This document shows positions 11,829 through 23,501 of a stretch of DNA of 64,000 nt, in pieces. Each line of letters begins with the position of its first letter. Position 1 is the first letter of the stretch. Under the pieces are notes generated by a model. The model did no database searches. It was given only the letters and a program-made list of their open reading frames with translations, and was not told where the DNA came from. Source of the DNA: Anomaloglossus baeobatrachus (Eukaryota > Chordata > Amphibia > Anura > Aromobatidae); assembly GCF_048569485.1 (NCBI RefSeq), contig NC_134356.1, positions 96,472,604 to 96,536,603 on the forward strand, in the 5' to 3' direction. The position numbers and the translations under genes are program-made.

Positions 11829-11937
11829 ATGGCCGCCGGTAAGACGTCGCGGAGGCTCCGGAGCTCCTGGCTGCTGCTTGTCCTCGCGCTCCTGATCAGC
11901 GAAGATGCCGTCACAGCGGAACCCACAGTGACCGGCA
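11829..11937 (+). CDS. KCT2: KCT2 homologue, coding exon 1
   Basis: Starts at ATG in the context ATCATGGCC (G at +4) and encodes 36 residues plus the first base of codon 37, ending at the donor CA|GTAAGT. The peptide has a basic start, a hydrophobic core (SSWLLLVLALLI) and a small-residue site (AVTA|E), a classical cleavable signal peptide. This fits a type I membrane protein entering the secretory pathway. The exon ends in phase 1 and joins the phase-1 acceptor at 36993 without shifting the frame. Identification rests on the C-terminal exons; signal sequences are poorly conserved, so this exon is assigned from position, phase and the promoter next to it. Its codons are GC-rich, as expected of a CpG-island first exon. 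Confidence 0.85.
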
Positions 11938-12289
11938 GTAAGTGGGAAATTGTACGCTACACATTGGGAGACTGACAGGGGAGGGATGACTGGACTACAT
12001 TTCCCATGATGCCTCGGGGGGTGCGCCTGAGATTTGTCTGAAGTTCTGAGCGTCACTTGTGTGATGTGTGGACACCTGAGGACATTGTCAGGCGGGTCTC
12101 CTGTGTGCTCAGCGTGCGGAGGATCCCTGTAATCGCATGATATTCCCCCATGTCGTGATATTGTGTGACACCCCAGACAGACCAGCATTAATATCCCCCT
12201 GCCTCAGTCCTGACCAGCAAGTATTGTCCCATAGAGGTTAGAATGGGCACTAAATACAACCAGTAAGCCAAGTGGGCTCCTGCTAGGTA
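11938..12289 (+). other. Start of KCT2 intron 1
   Basis: Donor GTAAGT at 11938. The sequence to 12289 is unique-looking with no recognisable element. Intron 1 runs to the acceptor at 36991-36992, about 25 kb, and nearly all identifiable sequence in it is mobile or tandem repeat. Confidence 0.7.
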
Positions 12290-12997
12290 GGTGGCCCTCT
12301 GGCAGTGGGGGAGGGGGGAGTGCCCTGCTAGGTAGGTGGCCCTCTGGCAGTGGGGGGGGGCCCTGCTAGGTAGGTGGCCCTCTGGCAGTGGTGGGGGGGC
12401 CCTGCTAGGTAGGTGGCCCTCTGGCAGTGGTGGGGGGCCCTGCTAGGTAGGTGGCCCCTCTGGCAGTGGGGGGGGGGGCCCTGGTAGGTGGGTGGCCCTC
12501 TGGCAGTGGGGGGGGGGGGCCCTGCTAGGTAGGTGGCCCTCTGGCAGTGGGGGGGGCCCTGCTAGGTAGTTGGCCCTCTGGCAGTGGGGGGGGCCCTGGT
12601 AGGTAGGTGGCCCTCTGGCAGTGGGGGGGGGGGGGCCCTGGTAGGTAGGTAGCCCTCTGGCAGTGGGGGGGGGGGCCCTGGTAGGTAGGTGGCCCTCTGG
12701 CAGTGGGGGGGGGGGGCCCTGGTAGGTGGGGGGGGCCCTGGTAGGTGGGGGGGCCCTGGTAGGTGGGGGGGCCTCTGGCAGTGGGGGGGGGGGGGGGGCT
12801 GGTAGGTGGGTGGCCCTCTGGCAGTGGGGGGGGGAAGGCCCTGGTAGGTGGGGGGGGCATGGTAGGTAGGTAGCCCTCTGGCAGTGGGGGGGGGGGGCCC
12901 TGGTAGGTAGGTGGCCCTCTGGCAGTGGGGGGGGGGGGGCCCTGGTAGGTAGGTGGCCCTCTGGCAGTGGTGGGGGGCCCTGCTAGGTAGGTGGCCC
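12290..12997. repeat. G-rich minisatellite, about 36-40-bp unit
   Basis: The unit contains GGCCCTGCTAGGTAGGTGGC and CCTCTGGCAGTGG and is separated by G-runs of 5-17. It occurs about 18 times and stops at the assembly gap. Long proline-rich frames on the opposite strand are repeat artefacts. The G-runs could form G-quadruplexes. Confidence 0.95.
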
Positions 12998-13197
12998 NNN
13001 NNNNNNNNNNNNNNNNNNNNNNNNNNNNNNNNNNNNNNNNNNNNNNNNNNNNNNNNNNNNNNNNNNNNNNNNNNNNNNNNNNNNNNNNNNNNNNNNNNNN
13101 NNNNNNNNNNNNNNNNNNNNNNNNNNNNNNNNNNNNNNNNNNNNNNNNNNNNNNNNNNNNNNNNNNNNNNNNNNNNNNNNNNNNNNNNNNNNNNNNN
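12998..13197. other. Assembly gap (200 N)
   Basis: Exactly 200 N follow the G-rich array, a conventional placeholder size. The array probably continues into it. Confidence 0.98.
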
Positions 13198-14040
13198 TGG
13201 AGTGTTGAACGTTTCCCCCACCAATCCCATAGACTAGCAATGGAGTGTAGGTCAACAGTGGGGGGCTCCCTCTATTCAGGGCTTCATAGGAGTCAGTAAT
13301 CACCTGTGTTATAAATAAGTCCTTTAAGAATCCACCGATCTGTTCACCATTTGTGTGGAGACCAGGAGTTCTACAGGTTTCGCGGAGTAGAGATCGTATC
13401 AGATGCATCTCATGAGATCACAGGTCCTCAGCCTGTGACTGGATCTTCCTGCTGTTGAGATGATCAAACAATGGGGACAACTCCTTAGAGAAGATCTGGA
13501 TAACTGCAGTCTCTACTACTAGAAAAACAGCCCTAATGTTGGGGCACATGAGTTTTGTTTTTTAAAAAGATGTAACCTATACCTGGCCACACAGATCTAT
13601 AGAGACAGGAGAACTGGAGGACTATATAGTGCAAATAATCTCAAATGCTTATTAAACAATACAAAATTCAAAAAACACAAAGGAAAAAATGGCCATGATT
13701 AAAATGACAGTAAAAGCAGCATGGAAGGGGAATGTCCAAACCCTGGGGATAGAAACAACAATGATATAAAAATATATGAACACCCATGAGAAAAAATGAA
13801 TGTTAATGTTAAACAGTATGTACATTATATGCCTTCACAATATTCATGTAAATACCTCAATCTGGGGGAGACAGCATATGGCCCAGGCAGGATACACATC
13901 CTACAGTATCAACAATACACAATGGCAGGTGAACATAGGAGCCCGCGCTGTCTAAAGGGTGTATGCCCAGTCACATAGAAAAAAAAACTGCTGTTATAAT
14001 CAGTGTCCTGAATCAGGGAATCCCCACATGAAAATCCCCG
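13198..14040. other. Intron 1 sequence, no clear element
   Basis: No gene. The part from about 13560 is AT-rich and leads into the hammerhead-like segment at 14047, so it may belong to the same repeat read on the minus strand. Confidence 0.4.
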
Positions 14041-14046
14041 CAAGCC

Positions 14047-14106
14047 ATCCAACGCACGTTTCGCCAGAGATAAACATCCGTGTGGTTAAGGCTTCATCAG
14101 AGAGGA
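14047..14106 (-). ncRNA. Candidate (degenerate) hammerhead ribozyme motif
   Basis: On the minus strand the core CTGATGA (14100-14094) is followed by a GCC/GGC helix II with a long loop and one extra A. Then come GAAA (14062-14059), a 3-bp helix III (ACG/CGT, 2-base loop) and T as the cleavage-site base at 14051. Helix I pairs only imperfectly (T-G, C-G, T-A, then a mismatch). Core order and the A-T closing pair of helix III fit the small hammerheads known in Penelope-like elements and retrozymes. The bulged A and weak helix I make activity doubtful. Confidence 0.4.
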
Positions 14107-14546
14107 GAGGCCACAGATCTGTAGTTTTGATGCTGGTAATTTGCTTTTATATAATATATTTTCTAAATAAAATATTTGTACTGTACATGTTTTTTAAAGC
14201 ATATTCATACAGGTATGCTGTACATTGGGCCTGGGTGCGGCTGAAACACTGTGTCCGCTCTGCTGAGCAGCAAAGCTGGTAAATAACAGAAGATAGAAGC
14301 AATTTGTTATTGGCAGAGCAGTTATGTACGGAATGATTCACTATGTGGCAAAGTGCTGTTGTGATTTGCAGTGTTCATTGCTTTACATCCCAGTACATCA
14401 GCCGGTGGCACTGGTGCATGCACCGCCTCCCGCCGACACAACATGCAAATGTAGCCTAAGGGAAAAAGGCCATGAAAAACTGAAGTGCTTTTTATTTTTT
14501 CTTGTTGGGCGAATTCATCAAGTAGTTTGGCAGTTTACTGGCATTA

Positions 14547-16074
14547 GGCTACATGCGTACGCTGCTTCTTTTTCGTGTTCACAAACTGCAGCCAAAACTG
14601 CACCTTGTCAGAGAGAGCCTGGAAATGTCACAAAAAATGTAGGTGCTTTTTTTGGTGCGTTTTTGCTGCTTTTTTGGTGCGTTTTTGGCTGCAGTTTTGT
14701 CAACAATTGTTTCATGTATTTTTCAGTTCAAACAAGCCCATTAAGCTTGTTGAATTGAAAAAAAAAAAATTAGAAATAAATAAATAATTAAAAAAAAACT
14801 GGCGTGCGGTCCCCCCCCAATTTTAATGCCAGCCAGATAAAGCCATACGGCTGAAGGCTGGTATTCTCAGGATGGGGAGCTCCACGTTATGGGGAGCCCC
14901 CCAGCCTAACAATATCAGTCAGCAGCCGCCCAGAATGGCCACATCCATTAGATGCGGCTGTTCTGGGACAGTACCCGGCTCTTCCCGATTTGCCCTGGTG
15001 CATTGGCAAATCTGGGTAATAAGGAGTTATTGGCAGCCCATAGCTGCCAATAAGTCATAGATTAATCATGTCAGGCGTCTCCCCGAGATACCTCCCATGA
15101 TTAATCTGTAAGTTACAGTAAATAAACACCCACCCGAAAAAATCCTTTATTAGAAATAAAAAACACTAACCAATTCCCTCGTTCTCCCATTTAATAAGCC
15201 CGACAAAGCCCTCCATGTCCGGCGTAATCCAGGATGGTCCAGCGTCGCTTCCAGCTCTGCTGCATGGAGGTGACCGGAGAAGCAGCAGACACCGCCGCTC
15301 CGGTCAGCTCCACGCAGCAACTGAAGAGAGCCGCGCGATCAGCTGAGCTGTCACTTAGGTTACCCGCGGCCACCGCTGAATCCAGTGGTGGCCGCGAGTA
15401 ACCTCAGTGACAGCTCAGCTGATCACGCTACTGTGTGGAGCTGACAGGAGCGTGGAGGACGGGACTATCAGCGGCGGCGGTGGCAGAGAGAGGGGTCCAT
15501 CATCTCCCCTGTGCGTGCACGCTGGGGACAGCGGGTACTTCGGGGAACACGTGGAGGACGGGACTATCAGCGGCGGCGGCAGCGAGAGGGGGATGGACAT
15601 TGGCAGCTGAAAACATTGATTTTTCCCTCTCGCTGCCGCCGCCGCTGCTGATAGTCCCGTCCTCCACATCATCTCCCCTGGGGACAGCGGTACTTCGGGG
15701 AACACGTGGAGGACGGGACGGAGCCACTTGGCTGTTACCTCACTTCCTGACAAATCACCTGCGTTTTTGGTACCAAAAATGCAGGTATAAGGCAGGTAAA
15801 ATGCACCACTTTTGATTAGCATGCATTTTTCCTGCGTTTTTGATGCCCTCATTGATTTCAATGGGTGACAAATGTTGACAAAAACGCAGGAAAGAATGAA
15901 CATGCTGCATTTTTTTTGTCACACACCTTTGACAAAAAAAAGCTGACAAACTGCAAAGTGCGCATGACAAATCTGACTTCTCATAGACTTTGCTGGGAAG
16001 TCAGATGTCAGAAAGTTCTGCTGACAAAACTGCAGCCAAAAAAGCAGGAAAAAAAGCAGCGTGCGCATGTAGCC
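14547..16074. mobile_element. TWA-type foldback element A, 1.53 kb
   Basis: The ends GGCTACATGCGTACGCTGCT and, inverted, GGCTACATGCGCACGCTGCT are flanked by TTA at 14544-14546 and 16075-16077. The interior contains further long inverted arms: GCTGAGCTGTCACTTAGGTT against its complement near 15399, and ACGGGACTATCAGCGGCGG against its complement near 15640. No transposase is present. A second copy lies inverted at 21617-23123. The terminal style and 3-bp TWA target fit PIF/Harbinger-like MITEs. Confidence 0.65.
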
Positions 16075-17054
16075 TTAGGCTATGTGCGCACTAGAAATGA
16101 GAAGTTTCTCAAGAAAATTTCTTGAGAAACTTCTGGGAGTGAAAGATTTCCGGACCTCCGGAAAAAATCCGCACCAAATCCGCATGCGGATTTGCCGCGG
16201 AATAGCCGCGATTTTCTCTAGTCCCTTCCACGACAGCATAGGAGGTTGTCTCTCCACGCCCTAATTGGGACAGTAAGTTCGAGGTTTAAAAGGACCCTCC
16301 CACCTCCCACAGCCAGTGTCTTTCCTGTCCCCATGGGGCATGGAGAGGTTTTTATTTTTCTCCTATGCTGTGGTGGCCGGCGAACTACAGTATAATATTT
16401 TTTTTTTTTCTTTTTTCTCTTCCCCTGTTACCTTAAGCCGGGCAGTATCGGTCGGGCCTTCACCGCTCCTCCCTTGCTGTTCCCTCACGCTGTTGGGGAC
16501 CGCTGCTCCAGCCTTCCGGAGCCTCCTTAGGGGTGATGCAGGCTGTTGAGCTCCCCGGCCGGCGTCCTCCCTGAGCCGCCGGCCGCTTCCTGCATGCACG
16601 CTGCCGGAGCGATCCCGGGGGCGGGACTTCCGGTCTTGCGGACTTCCGGTCGAGCGCTTCCGGTTTGCGGAGGCAGCGTGGAGGACACGCCGATGGTGAC
16701 ACGGCCTGTCCAGGACCGGATGTGGGAGGCGGGGAACGTTTACAGTCACTGGGGGGGCAGGCCCTTTTTCATAAGGGCTGCCGCGAAGACGTCAGATCAT
16801 GGTAAGCAACCGTGCTCTCTGTCATGTCTTCCGCTGCAGCTGCATCTGCAGAACCCAGTGTGCCCCCTGCTACTGTAAGTATGGAGGGGAATGGTCCCTC
16901 GGACATAGGTCTCAGTCAGATGATTTATGGCTCTCTGGTCTGTGTTTTCTAGGAGGACAAGGCCACCAAGAAAACTGACAGAAATGAAAAGTCAGAGAAG
17001 CCTGAGAAGTCAGAAAAGGCTGACAAGTCCGATAAACCTGATAGACCTGACAGA

Positions 17055-18272
17055 ATGGAAAAAATTAAAAAATGTCCTATCTGTATAAAGAAGCTCCCTG
17101 CAATATGGGATAAAAAGCTTTGCCAGCAATGTACAGACCAGATTATTAGGGCCGAACAACCGTCCCTGATAGACGAGTTGCGGTCCATGATGAAACAGGA
17201 GATTAGGGCCTCACTGGCCTCCCTTCCTGCTCCTGGCCCTGCTCCTGGACCCTCTCCTCCAAAAAAGAGGAGACTCCAGTCGACCCCGTCTGATCAGGAG
17301 GACGCTGATTCCACCTCTGAGGGTCCTGATGAAGGATTTCCCTCTGGGGGGTCTGACCAGTCCTTTCTGTTTCCCTCAGAAGATTTGGGGGATCTTATTG
17401 GGGCAGTTCGGAGCACTATGGGATTAGAGGAAGTGCAGTCTCTTCCCTCAATCCAGGACGAAATGTTTGCTGGCCTGAAGTCAGTCAAACAGTTAGGATT
17501 CCCAGTTCATGCCAATATTTTGGATATTGTCTCTCAAGAATGGGAATTTCCTGAGAGGCGGGTACGGAGTGACCCTAGACGCCGGTTTCCTCTGGAACCT
17601 TCTGGATTACATTGGGAGGTCCCAAGAGTAGACGTTCAGGTGGCTAGGGTAGCTAAGCAAACGGCTCTTCCCTTTGAAGATACTTCCCAACTGAAGGATC
17701 AGATGGATAGGAAGGTAGAAGGCCTGATGAAGCGGTCCTGGGAAGCATCGTCTTCTTCTATTCAGGCTAACATTGCCTCCACCTGTGTATCCAGGTCCCT
17801 AATTAGGTGGTTAGATCAGTTGGAAGCTCATATTTCCCAGGGGACCCCTAGGGAGGAATTACTGGAATCCCTTCCCTTGCTTAGGAAGGCTACCGGTTTT
17901 TTGGCAGATACCTCGGTGGAATCTGTCCGCCTGTCGGCCAGGACCTCGGTTCTTTCTAACTCTGCCAGACGTGCCCTCTGGCTTAAGGCCTGGAGCGGAG
18001 ACTCCACCTCCAAAATGAGGCTTTGCTCCCTTCCGTTTAAAGGGGATTTGGTGTTTGGGCCTGCCCTGGATGATATTCTGGACAAGGCGACCGATCGTAA
18101 GGCCTTGCCCGATCCTAGACCCAACAGGAAGCGGTCCTTTCGTCCCTCGATGCCTCAGGCCTCCCAGCCCAGAGGGAAAGGGAAGGCAGGCAGGTGGAGC
18201 TATCCCAAGGGTAGAGGGAGAAACATCCTCATCCCTCCCCATCAGCAACGTCCTCAGCAGGACAAACAGTGA
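17055..18272 (+). mobile_element. DIRS copy 1, gag-like region
   Basis: The first coding region of the element. It starts with a lysine-rich segment containing paired cysteines (CPICIKK, CQQC), then a proline-rich linker and a long region typical of DIRS ORF1 in position and length. Assignment rests on position and on matching copy 2, not on a recognised domain. Confidence 0.7.
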
Positions 18273-18279
18273 CTCGGCC

Positions 18280-20166
18280 CGGGTGGGGGGACGACTCTCG
18301 GCGTTTCTTCCCCAGTGGCGGTCCATAACCACTTGCCAATGGGTTCTGAAGATCGTCTCGGAAGGTCTCCTCATAGAATTCCTCTCCCCCCCCCCTCGTC
18401 CGGGTCTCCGAGTCACTGCTCTGGCGTCGCAGGTTTCACAGGCTCTGTTGTACACAAAGATTATAGAGCTAATACACTCGGGGGTCGTTTCCCCAGTCCC
18501 GAGTCAGGAAGAAGGGGTAGGACACTACTCCCGCCTCTTCCTTGTCAAGAAGCCGTCGGGCGACGTCAGAATAATTATCAATTTAAAACGTCTAAACCGT
18601 CAGGTCAGGTACCGGCGGTTCAAGATGGAGTCAGTAAAATCAGCTATTCCCCTGATAGGTCTACACCACCAGATGGCCTCTATAGATCTGAAAGACGCCT
18701 ACTTCCATGTACCCGTCCATCCGGGGCACCGGCAATACCTCAGGTTTGCGGTGCTACACGGGGAGGAAGTGCTTCATTTCCAATTCAATGTACTTCCCTT
18801 CGGGATCTCCTCGGCTCCAAGGATCTTTTCAAAGATCATGGCAGAGGTGGTCGCCTTCATAAGATTGCAGGGTATCTGTCTGGTTCCATATTTGGACGAC
18901 TTTCTTCTCATGGCTCCATCTGCTCCAACCCTTCGGAGCCATGTGGAAAGGTCTTTGGGAATCCTTCGGTCCCTGGGATGGATTCCCAATCTCAAAAAAT
19001 CACAGTTAACCCCCTCCTCCACTCGGCAGTTTCTCGGAGTGCTGCTGGACTCCGACAGACAGGCATCTTTTCTCCCAGAGGGCCACAGGGTAGCTCTGTT
19101 AGCCAAAATATCAAAGCTTCGCAGGCAGGCTCACCCGACGCTTCGAGCGGCTATGTCAGCTCTGGGTTCCATGACGTCCTGCATTCCCTCAGGCAGGTGG
19201 GCTCAGGCCCATTCTCGGTGTCTCCAGGATCATATCCTGGCACATTGGGACAGACACCCGTCATCCCTAAACAGACGGTTTCGCCTCTCGGGGTCCGTCT
19301 CCTCATCCCTTCTCTGGTGGCTGCGTCCCGCCAACCTGCAGGTGGGGGTTGCCTGGACTCAGACACCCCTGGTTACACTGACCACGGATGCCAGCCTACG
19401 AGGATGGGGGGCAATGGTGGCAAACTCCCCATTTCAAGGGGTCTGGAGTCCCTACGTCAGCTCCCAATCCTCCAACTACCGGGAGCTCAGGGCAGTCAGG
19501 GAAGCCCTCTTTGCGGCTCAGGACCTCGTCCGGGACTCTCACGTCCTGGTGTATTCAGACAATGTCACAACAGTGGCACATCTCCGCCATCAGGGCAGTA
19601 CACGCTCAGGCGCCCTGAAGTCAGTGTCCTCCCGAATCTTTCAATGGGCGGAACAATCTCTGCTCTCCCTTTCTGCGGTCCATCTGAAGGGCTCCCTAAA
19701 TCTTCAGGCGGATTTCCTGAGTCGTCGGGATGTTCATCCGGGGGAATGTAGTCTGGATCAGGCGGTGTTCTGCTCTCTGGTGGCAAGGTGGGGTACTCCA
19801 GAGGTGGACCTCTTTGCTTCGGCAGGGAATCGCAAGGTCGCAACATATTTCTCCCTGAACCCACGGGACGAGGTGTTAGGGGTAGACGCTTTCTGCCACA
19901 AGTGGTCCTTTCGCCTCGCTTACGCGTTCCCCCCTCGTCCTCTTCTCGCAAGGGCCCTGAGGAAGATCAGAGACGAGGGGGTCCCAACTATACTGGTAGC
20001 CCCGCTGTGGCCCCGGAGGAGTTGGTACAGCCTGGTCATGACGCTAGGAATCGACGGCCCAGTCCTCTTAGGTTCGGACCCCAGCTTACTGTCACAGGGT
20101 CCGATTTTCCTTCCGACTCCCCAGAACCTCAACTTGGCTGCCTGGCTTCTGAGGCCCGGGCACTGA
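18280..20166 (+). mobile_element. DIRS copy 1, reverse transcriptase / RNase H region
   Basis: Contains RT hallmarks: DVRIIINLKRLN, DLKDAYFHVPVHP, FGISSAP and the YLDD catalytic box near 18889. These are followed by an RNase H segment (LTTDASLRGWGA; YSDNVTTV; LNLQADFLSR) and the PEVDLFAS...W...YAFPP segment usual after RNase H in DIRS elements. Confidence 0.9.
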
Positions 20167-20169
20167 AGG

Positions 20170-21180
20170 CCCAAGGGCTTTCTGACAAAGTTGTGGCTAC
20201 CCTACAGAAGAACCGTAAACCTGTGACTAATAGTATTTACAACAAAATCTGGAAGAGATTTTCCTCCTAGTGTGGTTCTCGGCCTCCTGACCCACTTCGG
20301 CCTAATATTGCGCAGATTCTGGACTTCCTCTAGAGTGGATTGGACTTAGGCCTTCGGCCTAGCACCCTGAAGGTTCAGGTGTCAGCCCTCAGTGCAGTCT
20401 TTGACACAGCTCTGGCAGATCATCGTTGGATCCGTCGGTTCTTTGTGTCCGCTAGTAGACTCTGTCCACGTCAGAGGGTCCTGACGCCTCGCTGGGATCT
20501 CAATGTGGTCCTTACCGGACTATCTCAGTCACCATTTGAACCTCTGTGCTCTTGTAACATTCGTTCTTTCTCACAAGACGGCTTTTCTTGTGGCTATTAC
20601 GTCTGCTCGCAGAGTCGGAGAACTTCAGGCTTTGTCTATTAGGGAACCTTACCTGACCATCAGAGATGACAGCATTGTTTTTCAGCTGGACCCTTCCTTC
20701 CTTCCCAAGGTGGTTTCGGATTTTCACCGTTCTCAGTCCATCGTCCTGCCTTCCTTCTGTCAGAATCCTCGGACTCCGGGTGAGGAAGTGTTTCATTCTT
20801 TGGATGTCCGTCGGATAGTGTTGCACTACCTGGAGGTTACTGCTTCTTGGCGCCTTGATTGTAACCTGTTCATCCAGCCCTTTGGCCGCAATAAGGGCAA
20901 GAAGGTGGCTAAGAGTACCGTCGCCAACTGGATTGTGCGGGCGATTAGAGATGCCTACCTCGCTCAGCATCTCTCTCCACCTACTGGATTCACGGCGCAC
21001 TCCACCAGGGCTACCTCTGTCTCCTGGGCTGAACGGGCAGGGGCCTCCCCTGAGCAGCTCTGCAAGGCGGCTACGTGGTCTTCGCTCCATACGTTCACGA
21101 AGCATTATCGGTTGGATCTGGATTCCTACAGGGATTTGGCCTTTGGCAGGAGGGTCCTGCAGGCTGTGGTCCCCCCCTAG
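20170..21180 (+). mobile_element. DIRS copy 1, tyrosine recombinase region
   Basis: Phage-integrase-like recombinase region. The conserved C-terminal part has the HSTRATS (H-x-x-R) motif and the WSSLHTFTKHY segment ending in the expected nucleophile tyrosine. In DIRS elements this enzyme replaces a DDE integrase and inserts circular DNA without a target duplication. Confidence 0.85.
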
Positions 21181-21616
21181 GTATCCATTCTTTGGTATTC
21201 CTCCTATGCTGTCGTGGAAGGGACTAGAGAAATAAGAATTATTCTTACCGATAATTCGGTTTCTAGGACCTTCCACGACAGCAGGTAATTCCCTCCCCTT
21301 TGTATTCATATATTCCTGAATGTGTGATACTTCTCATATGCTATGGATTCTTTGTAAGACACTGGCTGTGGGAGGTGGGAGGGTCCTTTTAAACCTCTTG
21401 AACTTCCTGTCCCAATTAGGGCGTGGAGAGACAACCTCCTATGCTGTCGTGGAAGGTCCTAGAAACCGAATTATCGGTAAGAATAATTCTTATTTTTTAC
21501 CATAGGATTTGCTGGGAAATGTCTGCACAAAGATTGCAGACATTTCTCAAGAAATTTCCGTGGCAAATCCGCGGGTAAATCCGCGGGAAAAACGCACTAG
21601 TGCGCACATAGCCTTA

Positions 21617-23123
21617 AGCTACATGCGCACGCTGGTTTTTTTGCTGCTTTTTTGCTGCTTTTTTGGCTGCAGTTTTGTCAGCAGAACTTTCTGACATTTG
21701 ACTTCCCAGCAAAGTCTATGAGAAGTCAGATTTGTCATGCGCACTTTGCAGTTTGTCACCGTTTTTTTGTCAAAAGTTTCTGACAAAAAAAAATGCAGCA
21801 TGTTCATTCTTTCCTGCGTTTTTGTCAACATTTGTCACCCATTGAAATCAATGAGGGCATCAAAAACGTAGGAAAAATGCATGCTAATCAAAAGTGGTGC
21901 ATTTTACCTGCCTTTTACCTGCGTTTTTGGTACCAAAAACGCAGGTGATTTGTCAGGAAGTGAGGTTAGGCAAGCGGTCCCGTCCCGTCCTCCACGTGTT
22001 CCCCGAAGTACCGCTGTCCCCAGGGGAGATGATGTGGAGGACGGGGACTATCAGCAGCGGCGGCAGCGAGAGGGAAAAATCAATGTTTTTAGCTGCCAAT
22101 GTCCATCCCCCTCTCGCTGCCGCCGCTGATAGTCCCGTCCTCCACATGTTCCCCGAAGTACCGCTGTCCCCGCACAGGGGAGATGATGGACCCCTCTCAC
22201 TGCCACCGCTGAAAGTCCCGTCCTCCACGCTCCTGTCAGCTCCACGCAGTAGCGTGATCAGCTGAGCTGTCACTGAGGTTACTCGCGGCCACCGCTGGAT
22301 TCAGCGGTGGCCGCGGGTAACCTCGGTGACAGCTCAGCTGATCGCGCGGCTGTCTTCAGTTGCTGTGTGGAGGTGACAGGAGCGGCGGTGTCTGCTGCTT
22401 CTCCGGTCACCTCCATGCAGCAGAGCTGGATGCGACGCTGGAGCATCCTGGATTACGCCGGACATGGAGGGCTTTGTCGGGGTTAATAAATTGGTAATGA
22501 GGGAATGTGTTTGTGTTTTTTATTTCTAATAAAGGATTTTTTCAGTTGTGTGTGTTTATTTACTGTAATTTACAGATTAATCATGGAAGGTATCTCGGGG
22601 AGACGCCTGACATGATTAATCTAGGACTTATTGGCAGCTATGGGCTGCCAATAACTCCTTATTACCCCGATTTGCCAACGCACCAGGGCAAATCGGGAAG
22701 AGCCGGGTACAGTCCCAGAACAGTCGCATCTAATGTATGCGGCCATTCTGGGCGGCTGCTGACTGATATTGTTAGGCTGGGGGGCTCCCCATAACGTGGA
22801 GCTCCCCATCCTGAGAATACCAGCCTTCAGCCGTATGGCTTTATCTGGCTGGCATTAAAATTGGGGGGGACCGCACGCCAGTTTTTTTTATTTATTTCTA
22901 ATTTTTTTTTTTCAATTCAACAAGCTTTATGGGCTTGTTTGAACTGAAAAATACATGAAACAATTGTTGACAAAACTGCAGCCAAAAACGCACCAAAAAA
23001 GCAGCAAAAACGCACCAAAAAAAGCACCTACATTTTTTGTGACATTTCCAGGCTCTCTCTGACAAGGTGCAGTTTTGGCTGGTGTTTGTGAACACTAAAA
23101 AGAAGCAGCGTGCGCATGTAGCC
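21617..23123. mobile_element. TWA-type foldback element A' (inverted copy of A)
   Basis: Runs from AGCTACATGCGCACGCTGG to the end CAGCGTGCGCATGTAGCC, flanked by TTA at 21614-21616 and 23124-23126. It is the reverse complement of 14547-16074 over its whole length with few differences. The shared interior includes TTTGCCAACGCACCAGGGCA-type sequence and the hairpins described for A. Confidence 0.65.
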
Positions 23124-23126
23124 TTA

Positions 23127-23498
23127 GGCTATGTGCACACGTTGCGTAAATACATGCAGTTACGCTGCGCTTTGTAGAGCAGCGTAACTGCATGCGTCCT
23201 GCGTCCCCTGCACAGTCTATGGAGATTGTGCAGGGGTCGTGCGCACGTGGTGTTTTAGAGCACAGCGCTTCGGCTGCTGCCCGAAGCGCTGCGTTCCAAG
23301 AAGTGACATGTCACTTCTTCCGTGCACTTTGCCGGGAGCTCCTGCTCTGTCTATGGCAGGAGCTGCAGGCAGAGCGCATGGAATCGGCTTTTTTTTTTTC
23401 TCTACGGAAATTTTCTGCAGCGATTTGAAGCGCACGTGTGCTCTTCAGAACGCTGCAGAAATTTCTGCAGGGCTAGTACGCAATGTGCACACATAGCC
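23127..23498. mobile_element. TWA-type MITE C, 372 bp
   Basis: The ends GGCTATGTGCACACGTTGCG and, inverted, GGCTATGTGTGCACATTGCG are flanked by TTA at 23124-23126 (shared with A') and 23499-23501. The interior is inverted-repeat rich (GCAGCGTAACTGCATG and its partner) and non-coding. Confidence 0.75.
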
Positions 23499-23501
23499 TT
23501 A

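Larger units (their letters stand above)
16213..21495 (+). mobile_element. DIRS-type tyrosine-recombinase retroelement, copy 1
   Basis: A DIRS family member of 5.3 kb. Its ends are inverted repeats (left CTAGTCCCTTCCACGACAGC near 16219; right its complement near 21437). An internal complementary region at about 21200-21283 matches the joined left and right ends, the hallmark of DIRS. Between them lie a gag-like region, reverse transcriptase with RNase H, and a tyrosine recombinase. No target duplication is seen, as expected for recombinase integration. It lies inside MITE B. It is nearly full length with only a few breaks, and by eye it is very close to copy 2 (42583-47880), so it is probably young. 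Confidence 0.9.
16078..21613. mobile_element. TWA-type MITE B, split by a DIRS element
   Basis: The ends GGCTATGTGCGCACTAGAAA and, inverted, GGCTATGTGCGCACTAGTGC are flanked by TTA at 16075-16077 and 21614-21616. Each TTA is shared with the neighbouring elements. Without the DIRS insertion (16213-21495) it would be about 250 bp. A hairpin AAGTTTCTCAAG / CTTGAGAAACTT lies near the left end. Confidence 0.65.

Noticed and set aside
12525-13230. Proline-rich minus-strand frames, partly running through N bases
   Set aside because: These are translations of the G-rich array and the assembly gap.
13330-13400. CGAAAC on the minus strand near CTGATACGA
   Set aside because: CTGATAC does not match the hammerhead core, and the helices do not form.
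18315-19751. 478-codon frame overlapping the DIRS reverse transcriptase region
   Set aside because: It is an out-of-frame shadow; the recognisable RT motifs are in another frame.
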